A stretch of DNA of 64,000 nt from Phycisphaera sp. (GCA_003712165.1 RHLH01000001.1:248001-312000); one strand, 5' to 3'. Shown: positions 7,520-16,231, counted from the first letter of the stretch. Notes: generated by a model not told the origin, from the sequence alone. Numbers and translations: made by a program.

Positions 7520-8689
7520 ATGGCGTTTACGGGGAAGGCAACGTACGGAGCGGGCGTGGATCTGCCGGAGCTTGTTGAGGATGTGAGCGATGTGATCGGG
7601 ATCGTGTCGCCCTATGAGACGGCGTTGCTCGATCACATCGGCGATGCGAAGAGGCCGGCGCAGAGCACGGTGCACGAGTGGATCGAGGACGAGCTTCTGG
7701 CGAACGCGGACGCGATCAACCAGCCGTCGTTCTCGCCTAGTGCAACAACGGCAACATCGATCACGGTTGACAACGGCTCTCGTTTCAGTGTGGGAGATTT
7801 GGTCCAGCCCGAGAACTCGGGAGAGGTCATATTTGTCGCGGCGGTGGCGGGGGACACGCTCTCGGTGCTCCGCGGGTATGGCGCAACCACCGCGGAGGCG
7901 CTCGCCGACAATATGGTGCTCAACATTCTGGGCAACGCGGCTCTTGAGGGTGACGATGCGCCAGTTGCGCGGTTTACGAACCGCACAAGGCAGCAGAACT
8001 ATACACAAATTTTCACGGCATCGATCGATGTGTCAGGTTCGATGCAGGCGTCGCGTGCGTTCGGTGTTGACGACGAGGTGGACTACCAGAAACAGGAGCG
8101 GATGCGCGAGCTTCTGCGTGATCTCGAGAACTGCGTGATCAACGGTGTGGCACCGGAGTTTGCCCAGGTGGGCAGCGCATCGGTCAGGCGCTCGATGAAC
8201 GGGATCATCCCGCTCATTCAGACCAATGACCTTGCGCCGGGCGAGGACGGCTTGCCCGACGGCGGGGGCGCCGGGAGCGACGAGCTGACCGAAGAGCTGC
8301 TCAACGCTGCACTCCGAAGAGTGTGGGATCAGGCGAGCGGGAGCATTGACACGATCGTGGTTGGCGGTGCGCAGAAGCGCAAGATCAACGAGTTTGCTTC
8401 CGCGAGCAGGCAGTTTGTCCCTGAGGAGACGTCGTACCGGGACATGATCAACGTGTACGAGAGCGACTTCGGTGTCTGCAGGGTTGTGCTGAGCCGGTGG
8501 GTACCGGCGGACACGCTCTTGCTGCTGGACTCGTCGCGCATCGAGGTGATGCCGCTGCAGGGTCGGAGTTTCCACTTCAAATCACTCGCGGCGAGCGGCG
8601 ATTCATTCAAAGGCCAGGTGATCGGGGAGTACACGCTCGAGATGAAGAACGAGCAGGCTCACGCAAAGCTGCAGGGCCTTGCCATCTGA
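7520..8689 (+). CDS. Major capsid protein, DUF5309/SU10-like (HK97 fold)
   Basis: 389 aa. The start is ATG 7520, placed 9 nt after AAGGAGG, the strongest SD in the cassette; an upstream ATG at 7454 has no SD. The protein matches the DUF5309/SU10 capsid pattern: DLPELVEDVSDVIGIVSPYETALLDHIG near the N-terminus, a heW-type motif (STVHEWIEDEL), an NRTRQQNYTQIF...VSGSMQA segment, and a G-rich insertion before the C-terminal beta region ending in an EYTLEMKNEQAH strand. No maturation protease gene is nearby. A hairpin terminator follows, as expected for a highly expressed structural gene. Confidence 0.8.
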   Translation: MAFTGKATYGAGVDLPELVEDVSDVIGIVSPYETALLDHIGDAKRPAQSTVHEWIEDELLANADAINQPSFSPSATTATSITVDNGSRFSVGDLVQPENSGEVIFVAAVAGDTLSVLRGYGATTAEALADNMVLNILGNAALEGDDAPVARFTNRTRQQNYTQIFTASIDVSGSMQASRAFGVDDEVDYQKQERMRELLRDLENCVINGVAPEFAQVGSASVRRSMNGIIPLIQTNDLAPGEDGLPDGGGAGSDELTEELLNAALRRVWDQASGSIDTIVVGGAQKRKINEFASASRQFVPEETSYRDMINVYESDFGVCRVVLSRWVPADTLLLLDSSRIEVMPLQGRSFHFKSLAASGDSFKGQVIGEYTLEMKNEQAHAKLQGLAI

Positions 8690-8743
8690 ATCACGGCGTG
8701 GCGCACCGCGGCGGGGGCGCGGGGCGTCGGTCTGGCGTGGGTG

Positions 8744-8763
8744 AAAGCCCGCGCCGGGCTTTT
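8744..8763 (+). terminator. Hairpin terminator after the capsid gene
   Basis: An 8-bp perfect stem AAAGCCCG/CGGGCTTT closes a 3-nt loop and runs into a short T tract (TTTT). It lies 55 nt after the capsid stop and 27 nt before the next gene, so it probably attenuates rather than ends the unit. Confidence 0.6.
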
Positions 8764-8789
8764 GAACAGAATCACGAATGGGGGTACGG

Positions 8790-9440
8790 ATGTTTGCGCA
8801 GGATCGAGATCTGTTGGTGTACGAGCCGAGGCTGTTCCTTGATGTTGTATGGGTCGGCCAGCGGCTTGTGTCGGAAACCGGGACGGTGGCGTCTGGAGTC
8901 GTCGTTGCGGCCGGCGCGGACTTTGCCGCGGCTGGGGTCGGCGCCGGGCATGTGCTGAACTTTAAGGAAGCTTCGTACGAGGTCGTGCAGAGACTGGGCT
9001 CGACTCAGCTTGCGATCTCAGTCCCGCGGGTGAGCGTAGATGACCCGGTGATCCTGCCGCCGGACTCTGCGAGCACAACGGTTCGTGTCTACACGTTTGC
9101 GCATCAGATGCAGCAGGTGCATGATCAGATTCTCAGAATGCTTGGCATTGAACCGGAGGTTGATTTTGCACCAGGCGAGAGGAGGGTGACAGAGGAGAGC
9201 ATCGTGAACCCGGGCGCGCTCCGCAGGCTCGAGGTGTTCGGGACGCTGCACCTTGTGTTCAGCGCAGCGAGCGCATCCGGCGTCGGCGGCGAGACCGGCA
9301 CATTCGCGGATCGCGCGGAGATGTACCGCAAGCGCTACCAGGATGAGCGTGAGCGTGTGAGCGCACTGATCGATACCGACGGCGACGGGGTAGCAGACGC
9401 GACACGCCGCCCCTCGGTGACCCGGTTCCTGCGTGGCTGA
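8790..9440 (+). CDS. Phage connector/head-tail adaptor-like protein
   Basis: 216 aa, or 220 from ATG 8778; ATG 8790 is preferred because GGGGG ends 5 nt upstream. It follows the capsid gene, where head-completion proteins are encoded. The C-terminus has a YRKRYQDERERVSALIDTD helix leading into DTDGDGVAD, a calcium-loop-like motif, then RPSVTRFLRG; similar endings occur in phage adaptor proteins as I recall them. The middle part is beta-rich with no catalytic motif. Assignment as a connector is inferred from order and this C-terminal pattern. Confidence 0.45.
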   Translation: MFAQDRDLLVYEPRLFLDVVWVGQRLVSETGTVASGVVVAAGADFAAAGVGAGHVLNFKEASYEVVQRLGSTQLAISVPRVSVDDPVILPPDSASTTVRVYTFAHQMQQVHDQILRMLGIEPEVDFAPGERRVTEESIVNPGALRRLEVFGTLHLVFSAASASGVGGETGTFADRAEMYRKRYQDERERVSALIDTDGDGVADATRRPSVTRFLRG

Positions 9441-9455
9441 TCAGGAGAGAAACAG

Positions 9456-9857
9456 ATGTTTGTGTTGGCACCGGAGTCGGTGGAATTCGATGGAGATCCC
9501 TGGTTGGGCGTGGAGTCGATTGCGATCGACAGGATCGCGAGCAGGGAGGTTGTGGAGGTAGGAGATCTAGGGCCGCACGTTGTGTTCGCGGATGTGCCCG
9601 AGCAGCGTGTGAGTGTGAAGGTCACCAGGAAGATCGAGCGGAGCGAGCTTGGATCGGTTGCGCCTGGTGATGAGGGCGAGCTGCAGTTTCGGGCCGGGTT
9701 TGGTCGCACGGACGCGGGTTGGTTGAACGTGACGGTGGGTGTTGTGGTGACACGCGTCGATCACGATTTCAATCGCAACGGTGTACTGCGTGTGGTGACG
9801 ATGGTCGCGGTTTCGCCCAACGGCGTGACGGACCCGGTAACGGTGGAGGGGGTGTAG
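9456..9857 (+). CDS. Putative phage tail-tube-like structural protein
   Basis: 133 aa, preceded by AGGAG 8 nt upstream of the ATG. Predicted strands alternate throughout (VSVKVTRKIERSELG, GELQFRAGFGRT, WLNVTVGVVVTRV), as in tail-tube or tube-terminator folds. It has no signal peptide or membrane segment. The position after a connector-like gene fits a tail component, but I cannot name the family. Confidence 0.35.
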   Translation: MFVLAPESVEFDGDPWLGVESIAIDRIASREVVEVGDLGPHVVFADVPEQRVSVKVTRKIERSELGSVAPGDEGELQFRAGFGRTDAGWLNVTVGVVVTRVDHDFNRNGVLRVVTMVAVSPNGVTDPVTVEGV

Positions 9858-9858
9858 G

Positions 9859-10239
9859 TTGGCCAGTTCATGGAAAGGTGTGGACCTCTTTGGGTCCGGG
9901 CCGCACCGGTTTGGAATGACACGGCGAGGATTCTTGCTCGCGCCGGACTTTACGAGCGACGTTCCTACGCCTGTTTTCTTTGACTACGGCGCGTACGAGT
10001 GGAAAGTTTTGATCACGGGTCGTCTTGTCGCGACAACAGAGTCGGCGTTGTGGACGCTGCGCGATGCGATCCAGGCAGCACTCGACGCGAAAGGGCTTGG
10101 GACGCTCGTCGATCTGCACGGAAGGAGCTGGCTCGAGATGTTCTTCTCGAGATTGACCTGGGGTGAAGCGACCGACCGGGGACGCAAGGTGTCGATCGGG
10201 TATCTCGCCGAGTTCCATAAGTTTACGGGCACGGCCTGA
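9859..10239 (+). CDS. Hypothetical protein of the phage structural cassette (TTG start)
   Basis: 126 aa starting at TTG 9859, one base after the previous stop; GGAGGGGG about 6 nt upstream supports this start and no ATG is available nearby. The protein has an aromatic N-terminal half (FFDYGAYEWKVLI), a helical middle (ALWTLRDAIQAALDAKG) and a DLHGRSWLEMFF segment. This resembles small tail-completion or distal-tail proteins in layout only. Function not established. Confidence 0.45.
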   Translation: MASSWKGVDLFGSGPHRFGMTRRGFLLAPDFTSDVPTPVFFDYGAYEWKVLITGRLVATTESALWTLRDAIQAALDAKGLGTLVDLHGRSWLEMFFSRLTWGEATDRGRKVSIGYLAEFHKFTGTA

Positions 10240-10252
10240 CTCAGGAGGTGTG

Positions 10253-10546
10253 ATGGGTATGGAAGCAGAGGTTGTCACGGTGCTTGCACAGCTCGGGGCG
10301 GCCGGGCTCATCGGGTTGATGTGGCTCACCGAGCGGCGACTGGCGGGTGAGCGGGAACGACAATTGACGCAGCAGCACGAACGGATCATGAGCGATAAAC
10401 GGGAGCTTGCTGTGCTGCTGGCGGCGCTGGAATCCAACACTCGCGCGATTGTCTCACTTGAAACGGGTCAACGGAGGCTCGCCTCGGCGATCGAGAACCG
10501 GTTTACGGGAGATCGGAGCGTGCAGAACAGTGCGGACCGGGCTTAG
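10253..10546 (+). CDS. Holin-like small membrane protein
   Basis: 97 aa from ATG 10253 (AGGAGG ends 4 nt upstream; ATG 10259 and GTG 10250 are alternatives). One transmembrane helix at about residues 6-26 (VVTVLAQLGAAGLIGLMWL) is followed by a charged coiled coil (ERRLAGERERQLTQQHERI). Single-helix class III holins and phage-associated membrane proteins share this shape, and it closes the structural cassette. No endolysin gene accompanies it, so a lysis role is uncertain. Confidence 0.45.
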   Translation: MGMEAEVVTVLAQLGAAGLIGLMWLTERRLAGERERQLTQQHERIMSDKRELAVLLAALESNTRAIVSLETGQRRLASAIENRFTGDRSVQNSADRA

Positions 10547-10549
10547 ACT
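10544..10549 (+). promoter_or_regulatory. -10-like hexamer TAGACT overlapping a stop codon
   Basis: TAGACT ends 7 nt before ATG 10557. Its first three bases are the TAG stop of the holin-like gene. There is no SD in the gap, pointing to a separate leaderless transcript for the lipoprotein. Confidence 0.5.
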
Positions 10550-10556
10550 CTTGCCC

Positions 10557-11081
10557 ATGATCCGAAGGGCTGTCTGCTTACTGGTGCCGATGCTCGGGCT
10601 CGCGTGTGCCCCGGGGTGTTCCTCGACCGGCGGCGATCTGCCCGACGAGCTTGACGCGGTGCTCGCGTACGAATTTGCGCCCGAGTCGCTCCGGATCAGC
10701 CCGCTCACCAGGCTCGAGACAGGCACCGACGGTGAGCCAGAGCTCGCGGTGTATTTCGAACTCGCGGATCGATGGGGGCACCTGACGAAGTCGCCCGGTG
10801 TGGTGCAGGTGCAGCTCTACCGGATCGGCGGCGTGTCTCAGGGGCTGGCGACACTCGCTGATCAGTGGCGCGCGGATCTGACGAACCCGGACCGAAACTC
10901 CGCGATGTTCGATGTTACGGGGATGTACCGTGTGCCGCTGGCTGAATTGCCCGATTGGCTTTCGCAGCGCGCCGATGGAGCCGGTGAGGTTGTTCGTGTG
11001 CGTGTACGAGTCTTCATGCGGACGATCGGGCGCGGGGGCGAGACGATCGACCTTCGGGACACGTTTGAGAAAGACTTCTAA
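10557..11081 (+). CDS. Hypothetical lipoprotein
   Basis: 174 aa. The N-terminus MIRRAVCLLVPMLGLACAPGC is a signal peptide with two candidate lipidation Cys residues (17 and 21); APGCSS is the likelier site. The mature part has no recognised domain. A separate promoter-like box and no SD suggest it is a host gene adjacent to, rather than part of, the phage-type cassette. It converges on the next gene, with stops 11 nt apart. Confidence 0.6.
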   Translation: MIRRAVCLLVPMLGLACAPGCSSTGGDLPDELDAVLAYEFAPESLRISPLTRLETGTDGEPELAVYFELADRWGHLTKSPGVVQVQLYRIGGVSQGLATLADQWRADLTNPDRNSAMFDVTGMYRVPLAELPDWLSQRADGAGEVVRVRVRVFMRTIGRGGETIDLRDTFEKDF

Positions 11082-11092
11082 CGGTTTGAGAT

Positions 11093-11491
11093 TTACTTTA
11101 TGAGCAAGCGTGATGCGCTCATGAGGATGAGCAAACCAAGAACCAGAGCCCCTATGCCGTAGATATGTTTATATTTAATTACGATAGGTATGACTCGAGA
11201 TCCAAAGTGATGGTGCAGTTTCCAGGGAAGAACAATAAGCATCAAAGCGGATACGATCAGCAGCCAGCCAAACACTGCAAAGATAATTGGCCAGGCGCTT
11301 TCCGGTGCATAAACCACGAATCCAATACCGGCGACTAAACGAAGAAACTGTTCGGTAAAGTGTGCTCTCGCGGAACCGGCAAACAGTGATAGGAATTTCT
11401 CCGCTTGCGTTGGGCGAACGAAAATCAAAACCGCGAGTGCGATGAGGAAGAAAGCACTGGCGAGAACTATGCTGTAGGCGAGATAAATCAC
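11093..11491 (-). CDS. Small integral membrane protein
   Basis: 132 aa from a GTG at 11491, 7 nt after the stop of the upstream amidohydrolase; a longer frame exists but overlaps that gene. Four hydrophobic segments are visible (residues about 3-24, 50-65, 68-90 and 108-127), joined by short loops, with an HHHFGSR stretch between the third and fourth. Base composition is clearly lower in GC than both neighbours, which may indicate acquisition. Family not recognised. Confidence 0.6.
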   Translation of the reverse strand: MIYLAYSIVLASAFFLIALAVLIFVRPTQAEKFLSLFAGSARAHFTEQFLRLVAGIGFVVYAPESAWPIIFAVFGWLLIVSALMLIVLPWKLHHHFGSRVIPIVIKYKHIYGIGALVLGLLILMSASRLLIK

Positions 11492-11498
11492 AGCCGGG

Positions 11499-12893
11499 TT
11501 AGTTGTCGCGCGTGATGCCGAGCTGGCGGTACTTCTCGCGGTATTTCTCGGCGAGGTCGGACTGCTTCGACTCAAGGCTGATCTCTTTGCCCTCGATGAA
11601 GGCCATGACCGGGTTGGTGGTCATCTCCAGTGGGGAGCCGTTGGTCACGATGAATGTGGCGTGCTTGCCGGGTTCGAGCGAGCCGAGCCTGTCGTCGATC
11701 TCAAGGATCTCTGCGGTGTTTATGGTCAGGCCCTTGATCCCCTGTTCATGATCGAGACCGAACGCGACCGCCTTTGCGGCGTTGTAAGGGAGGTTGCGCT
11801 CGTGCGCCGTGTCATCGTTCGTGCCCATGCACCAGCGGATGCCGAGTTCGGTCAATTCGATGGGCAGTGTGTACGCCGCGTCATGCGGGGAGTCGTTTCG
11901 CTTGGGGAAGCGCTGTGTGCCTGAGATGATGACGGGGATGTCGTGCATACGCAGGAGTTCAGCGCAGAGCGGGGCGTCGTTGCCGCCGACGATCACGGGG
12001 CGCAACCCGAGATCGACCGCCCATGTGACGGCGGCGTTGATCTGATCGACGTCGTTTGCCGAGATGAACACCGGGTTCGCCGGATCCTCGCCCTCGGCGC
12101 CCGGGAGCACGCCGAGCATGGCTTCCAGTCGGACGTCGCGGGGCGACTGACCAGAGTCTCTGTAGCTGATGGCTTGCTGGAAAATCTCGTCGATCTCGCT
12201 CAAGCGCTCGGCGATGCGTTCGAGTTGTTTCGCGTCGGGTTCGTCGGCCCACCAGTTGTTCGAGGGGCGCATCGAGGGCCAGTTGATCGCGAGCCCCGCG
12301 TCTTCTTCGATGGCCATGTCCTTCCATGTCCACCCGTCGGCGGACATGATGGAGATCCGCCCCGGGATCGCGCCGCGAGTGGGGAACGAGGTGAAGGTCA
12401 GGATGCCGTTGGCTCGTGTGACAGGGATGAGCGTCGAGTCGGGGTTGACCGCCACGCACGCGAGCACCTCGGGCGTGGTGTTGCCGACCTCGTTGCGGTC
12501 ATCGGTTTGGCGCACCGAGTTGATCTCGATGAGCCCGAGCTGCGACGCTGGCGAGATGAGTCCCGGGTAGATGTGCCTGCCCTCGGCGTCGATGACGCGG
12601 TGGACCGCGGTGAACACCCGCTCGCCCTCGCCGATGTCGACGATCTTGCCGTCCTCGAACTGGATGTACCCGTTCTCGATCGTCGGGCCAGCCATCGTGT
12701 GGATGGTGGCGTTGGTGATCGCGATGGGCGTGCTCTGCGCAGGCGCTTTGTGCCCGAGGTCCTGAGCGCTGACTGTGGATGCGGCGCCGAGCGCGATGAT
12801 CGATGAGACGAGCCTGAATGTCCGGGTGACTGAGTTGTGCGGCTTGTTGTGTGCCATGGAGCTTCTTTCGTTTGGTGTGTTGTTCGTGTTCAT
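11499..12893 (-). CDS. Exported amidohydrolase-family protein lacking the HxH metal motif
   Basis: 464 aa with a Sec signal peptide (about residues 20-43, cleavage near VSAQD). It has the amidohydrolase/imidazolonepropionase-like layout: an N-terminal beta-sandwich strand (ITNATIHTMAG), the composite barrel, and a C-terminal LGSLEPGKHATFIVTNGSPLE strand. Where active members have PGxIDxHxH, this one reads YPGLISPASQLGL, so the two metal-binding His are missing and catalysis is doubtful. The start ATG overlaps the stop of the upstream double amidohydrolase (ATGA), so both are made from one mRNA and may form a complex. Confidence 0.75.
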   Translation of the reverse strand: MNTNNTPNERSSMAHNKPHNSVTRTFRLVSSIIALGAASTVSAQDLGHKAPAQSTPIAITNATIHTMAGPTIENGYIQFEDGKIVDIGEGERVFTAVHRVIDAEGRHIYPGLISPASQLGLIEINSVRQTDDRNEVGNTTPEVLACVAVNPDSTLIPVTRANGILTFTSFPTRGAIPGRISIMSADGWTWKDMAIEEDAGLAINWPSMRPSNNWWADEPDAKQLERIAERLSEIDEIFQQAISYRDSGQSPRDVRLEAMLGVLPGAEGEDPANPVFISANDVDQINAAVTWAVDLGLRPVIVGGNDAPLCAELLRMHDIPVIISGTQRFPKRNDSPHDAAYTLPIELTELGIRWCMGTNDDTAHERNLPYNAAKAVAFGLDHEQGIKGLTINTAEILEIDDRLGSLEPGKHATFIVTNGSPLEMTTNPVMAFIEGKEISLESKQSDLAEKYREKYRQLGITRDN

Positions 12894-15800
12894 CGGATGA
12901 CCCCCATGTGCGAGAGGCCGCAGCCGCAGTCGCCTGGCTGCATCGTGGTGTCGAGCTCTTTTCCTTCGAGCCAGAGGTTCATGCTGTGCGCCCGGAGATG
13001 CTGGAGCTGGATGCGCTGTGCGAGCGAGAGTCGTCGCTCAGGGGTCTCGGCTTTATCTGTCGAGTCGGACTCGGAGTCTTCGTCGCTGTCCTTCTTCTTG
13101 TCGGGCTTGCCGTTGATCTTGGCGATGAGCCTTGCGCGCTCGGCTGCGATGCGGGTCCGCATCTGCCGATCCTTCTCGATCGAGAAGTACTGTCTGCCGT
13201 CGATCCACGTCTGCTCGCACTGGCTGAGCGTGGACATCGGGTAGCCGGACCAGATCGCAAGGTCCGCGTCCTTGCCGACCTCGATCGAGCCGACTCGGTC
13301 TTCGATGCCGAGCTGGTACGCGGGGTTGATGGTGACGAACTTAAATGCCTCGTCCTCGGGAACGTTGCCGTACTTGATCGCCTTTGCGGCTTCGGTGTTG
13401 AGTCTGCGGACCATGTTGTCGGAGTCCGAGTTGTAACTGACGTTGACGCCCGCCTCCCACATGACCGGGCCTGCCTGCGGGATCGCGTCCTGCACCTCGA
13501 CCTTGTAGGCCCACCAGTCGCTGAAGATGCTCGCGCCGAGGGAGTACTCGCGGACAGACTCGGCGACCTTGTACGCCTCGAGCCCGTGCTGGTAGGTGCC
13601 GATGATGAATCCGAACTCGCGTGCGAGCTCTGCGAGCATCAGGATCTCGTCCTGGCGGTAGCTGTGGCAGTGGATGAGCCGATCACCCGCGAGGATTTCT
13701 GCGATGGCGTCGAGTTCGTGGTCGCGTCTCGGGAGAACACTGTTCGGCGGAATCTGTCCTTCAAACACGGAAGCCTTGGCGAGGCTTTTTGCGAGCGAGT
13801 CGCTCATGCCGACTTCGGTCGCCGAGTCGCCCGATGTGCGCAGATAGCTCGTCCAGTCGCGCGCGTACTGGCGTGCCGCGGTAAAGCGGTCACGCATGAT
13901 CGAGTCCACGCCCATGCGCGTCTGCGGGTAGCGGTCTCTGCCGTCGTTGCCCCAGTTGGCGTGGGTGACGTTCTCACCGAGCGCAAACTTGATGCCGGGC
14001 ATCGCGCCCGAGAGGTGCATGTCGCGCGGGTGGACGCTTCCCCAGCGGACTTTCTGGATGACGTTCTGCCCGCCGATCGGGTTCGCCGATCCGTGCAGCG
14101 TGTTGACGGTCGTCACGCCCGCAGCGAGCTGGCGGTACCAGTTGATGTGGTCCGGGTCGCTCGTATCTTCCATGCGTACTTCCGCGGTGACGGACTGCGC
14201 GCCCTCGTTGGTGCCGAACGTCCACGTGCCGGTGTGGCTGTGCGCGTCGACGATGCCGGGCGTGATGTGCTTGCCCTCAAGATCGAACGTGCGGGTGTTT
14301 TCCGGGATTCGGAGCGCGATCTCGCCTTCGGTCTGGTCGGCGATGACGGAGATCCGCCCGTTCTCGATCAGGAGCGATCCCTTCTCGATGATGCCCGCCG
14401 GGCCCGAGGTCCAGATCGTTGCGTTGGTGAACAGGACTGTTTCCTGGGGGGGCAGCGAGTCGACCGCGTACGCGCCGAACGGGTAGCCGGGCAGTTCGTC
14501 GGGAGCACGCTCTCCTTCATCGTCGTCGGCCTCGTCAGCTACATCTTCGTCCGCGTCTTCCTCGGCAGCCGCGTCATCGCTCTCGATGCGTTTGGCTGCC
14601 CAAGTGAACGAGCCGTCGTCGGGTCCGATCGCTGATCCCGCGATGCGGTCGCCGGTCAGGATGCCCGACATGATGTAGGTGCCGGTGCCGTCGTCCTCGT
14701 CGTCCAGCAGGAAGCTGATGGTGTTCTCGGTCATCTTGACATGACGCGCGTCGCCCGTCGAGGGCTCGTCACCGTCTGCGGCTTCGGTGCCCGTGATCTT
14801 CTTGCCGTCAACATTGATGGTCATCTCGTAGACGGGCTGATCCTCGGGCCCGACCCAGATCGCCCACTCGCCGTCGAACGGGTGCGCATCGTCGGTTGAG
14901 ATCTCGTGCCTGACGCCCTCGACCCAGACGTCGCGGATCTTGACGTCGTCCGCATCGGGGTCGAACAGGTCGCCCGAGGCAACGACGAGGCACGCGGGTT
15001 TGCCTGCCTCGATGGTGCCCAGCACGTCGCCCACACCCAGCAGATCCGCGGGCACGGTGGTGACCATCGCGAGCGCGTCGTCCTTCGAGAGACCCGCTTC
15101 GATCGCTTGGTGGAGGTTGCCGAAGAACTTGCCTCGCTTGCGCGACTTGCTGCTCGTGATCGCGGTCGTCACGCCCGCCTCGATAAGACGTCTGGCGTTC
15201 GTCGGCGCCTGCTCCCAGATCATCATCGTTGAGAGATCGACCGAGTCGGCCTTGCCCACGCTTGAGACGTCGGGCTTGCGCGGGAACCGCAGGGGGACGA
15301 TCACGCTCGCGCCGGTATCGGCGATCGCGTCGAGTCGTTTGAACTCGGTGCCCGTGCCAACAAGCACAAGCTCCCGGCTGCTGTCGAACGCGCCCAGCAC
15401 GTGATCGGCCTGGAGCGCCTCAAGCTCGTGATCGGTGTTGAAGACGAAGGGTGCGTCGACCATCGTGAGCGCGTCGAGCGCGTTGGTTGATGGGTTCAGC
15501 CCAGAATTGGCCTGCCACTCCGCATCGTCGATCGACTGACGGATGAGCGCGATGCACCCCATCTGGCTGGTCGGGTACTGCATCCCGCCGCCCCAGCCTC
15601 CTCGGTAGAAGTCCACGGCATGGAACGCCTCGCGCCGGTAGATCGTCGGGTCATCGGCTGCGGAGTTGTCTGTCGGGGATGCCGTCGAGACGACAGCGCC
15701 TGTGCCGCGGAGGATGCCGTCGTCTGGCGCGATGCCCGCTGCGACGAACCCGAGCTTGCGGAGCGACTCCGCGTCGCCGCTGTTCAAGCCGGCTCCTTCG

Positions 15801-16225
15801 AGCACGCTCCGATTCGGTGTGATCCGTGAATTCCAGTGCCGACCGGGCAGCGCGCTGTCGTGCTCGGGTGTGTCAACCTCGAACCAGGGCTCGACGAAGC
15901 CCGGGTAGACGTGCGCGTCTTCTGGCAGCTCCCAGACTCGGTAGCCGGTCAGATCAACAGCATCGGCATCGATCGCACGCGCGACGCGCTCGATCTTGCC
16001 GTCACGGATCATGATCGTGACGAGTATCTCTTCGCCGCTGGGCAGGTGTACGGTGCCCCCGGTGATCGCGTGCAGACCGGGGTCGGTGACGCGGGGGCCG
16101 TTCTCGGGCGAGCTCAGGGCGCTGTCGCCCGTGGGCTGGGCCAGTGCTATCGACGGTGCGAGAGAAACCAACAGGGCGCTGGCCGAGGCGGTCAGCGCCC
16201 GAGCGAGAATGGGATTGATGTTCAT
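12890..16225 (-). CDS. Exported double-domain amidohydrolase (degenerate N-terminal, intact C-terminal)
   Basis: 1111 aa, with a signal peptide ending near SIALAQP. Residues about 50-450 form a first amidohydrolase domain in which the metal motif is replaced by YPGFVEPWFEV. A DUF-like beta region and an acidic linker (DDAAAEEDADEDVADEAD) lead to a second domain at about 600-1030 with PGIVDAHSHTG, LIHCHSYRQDE, TYQHGLEAYK and YNSDSD, i.e. the metal ligands of an active enzyme. The substrate is unknown; related exported proteins are annotated as imidazolonepropionase- or prolidase-like. A TAGGAT box stands 6 nt before the ATG. Confidence 0.8.
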   Translation of the reverse strand: MNINPILARALTASASALLVSLAPSIALAQPTGDSALSSPENGPRVTDPGLHAITGGTVHLPSGEEILVTIMIRDGKIERVARAIDADAVDLTGYRVWELPEDAHVYPGFVEPWFEVDTPEHDSALPGRHWNSRITPNRSVLEGAGLNSGDAESLRKLGFVAAGIAPDDGILRGTGAVVSTASPTDNSAADDPTIYRREAFHAVDFYRGGWGGGMQYPTSQMGCIALIRQSIDDAEWQANSGLNPSTNALDALTMVDAPFVFNTDHELEALQADHVLGAFDSSRELVLVGTGTEFKRLDAIADTGASVIVPLRFPRKPDVSSVGKADSVDLSTMMIWEQAPTNARRLIEAGVTTAITSSKSRKRGKFFGNLHQAIEAGLSKDDALAMVTTVPADLLGVGDVLGTIEAGKPACLVVASGDLFDPDADDVKIRDVWVEGVRHEISTDDAHPFDGEWAIWVGPEDQPVYEMTINVDGKKITGTEAADGDEPSTGDARHVKMTENTISFLLDDEDDGTGTYIMSGILTGDRIAGSAIGPDDGSFTWAAKRIESDDAAAEEDADEDVADEADDDEGERAPDELPGYPFGAYAVDSLPPQETVLFTNATIWTSGPAGIIEKGSLLIENGRISVIADQTEGEIALRIPENTRTFDLEGKHITPGIVDAHSHTGTWTFGTNEGAQSVTAEVRMEDTSDPDHINWYRQLAAGVTTVNTLHGSANPIGGQNVIQKVRWGSVHPRDMHLSGAMPGIKFALGENVTHANWGNDGRDRYPQTRMGVDSIMRDRFTAARQYARDWTSYLRTSGDSATEVGMSDSLAKSLAKASVFEGQIPPNSVLPRRDHELDAIAEILAGDRLIHCHSYRQDEILMLAELAREFGFIIGTYQHGLEAYKVAESVREYSLGASIFSDWWAYKVEVQDAIPQAGPVMWEAGVNVSYNSDSDNMVRRLNTEAAKAIKYGNVPEDEAFKFVTINPAYQLGIEDRVGSIEVGKDADLAIWSGYPMSTLSQCEQTWIDGRQYFSIEKDRQMRTRIAAERARLIAKINGKPDKKKDSDEDSESDSTDKAETPERRLSLAQRIQLQHLRAHSMNLWLEGKELDTTMQPGDCGCGLSHMGVIR

Positions 16226-16231
16226 GGCCTC

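Noticed and set aside
5085..11081. Active or recent prophage
   Set aside because: There is no integrase, att-type repeat, repressor, terminase, replication or lysis-enzyme gene, and base use matches the chromosome.
12851..14635. A 594-codon plus-strand frame opposite the double amidohydrolase
   Set aside because: It is a GC3 shadow of the minus-strand gene, with repetitive Val/Asp/Arg composition and no domain.
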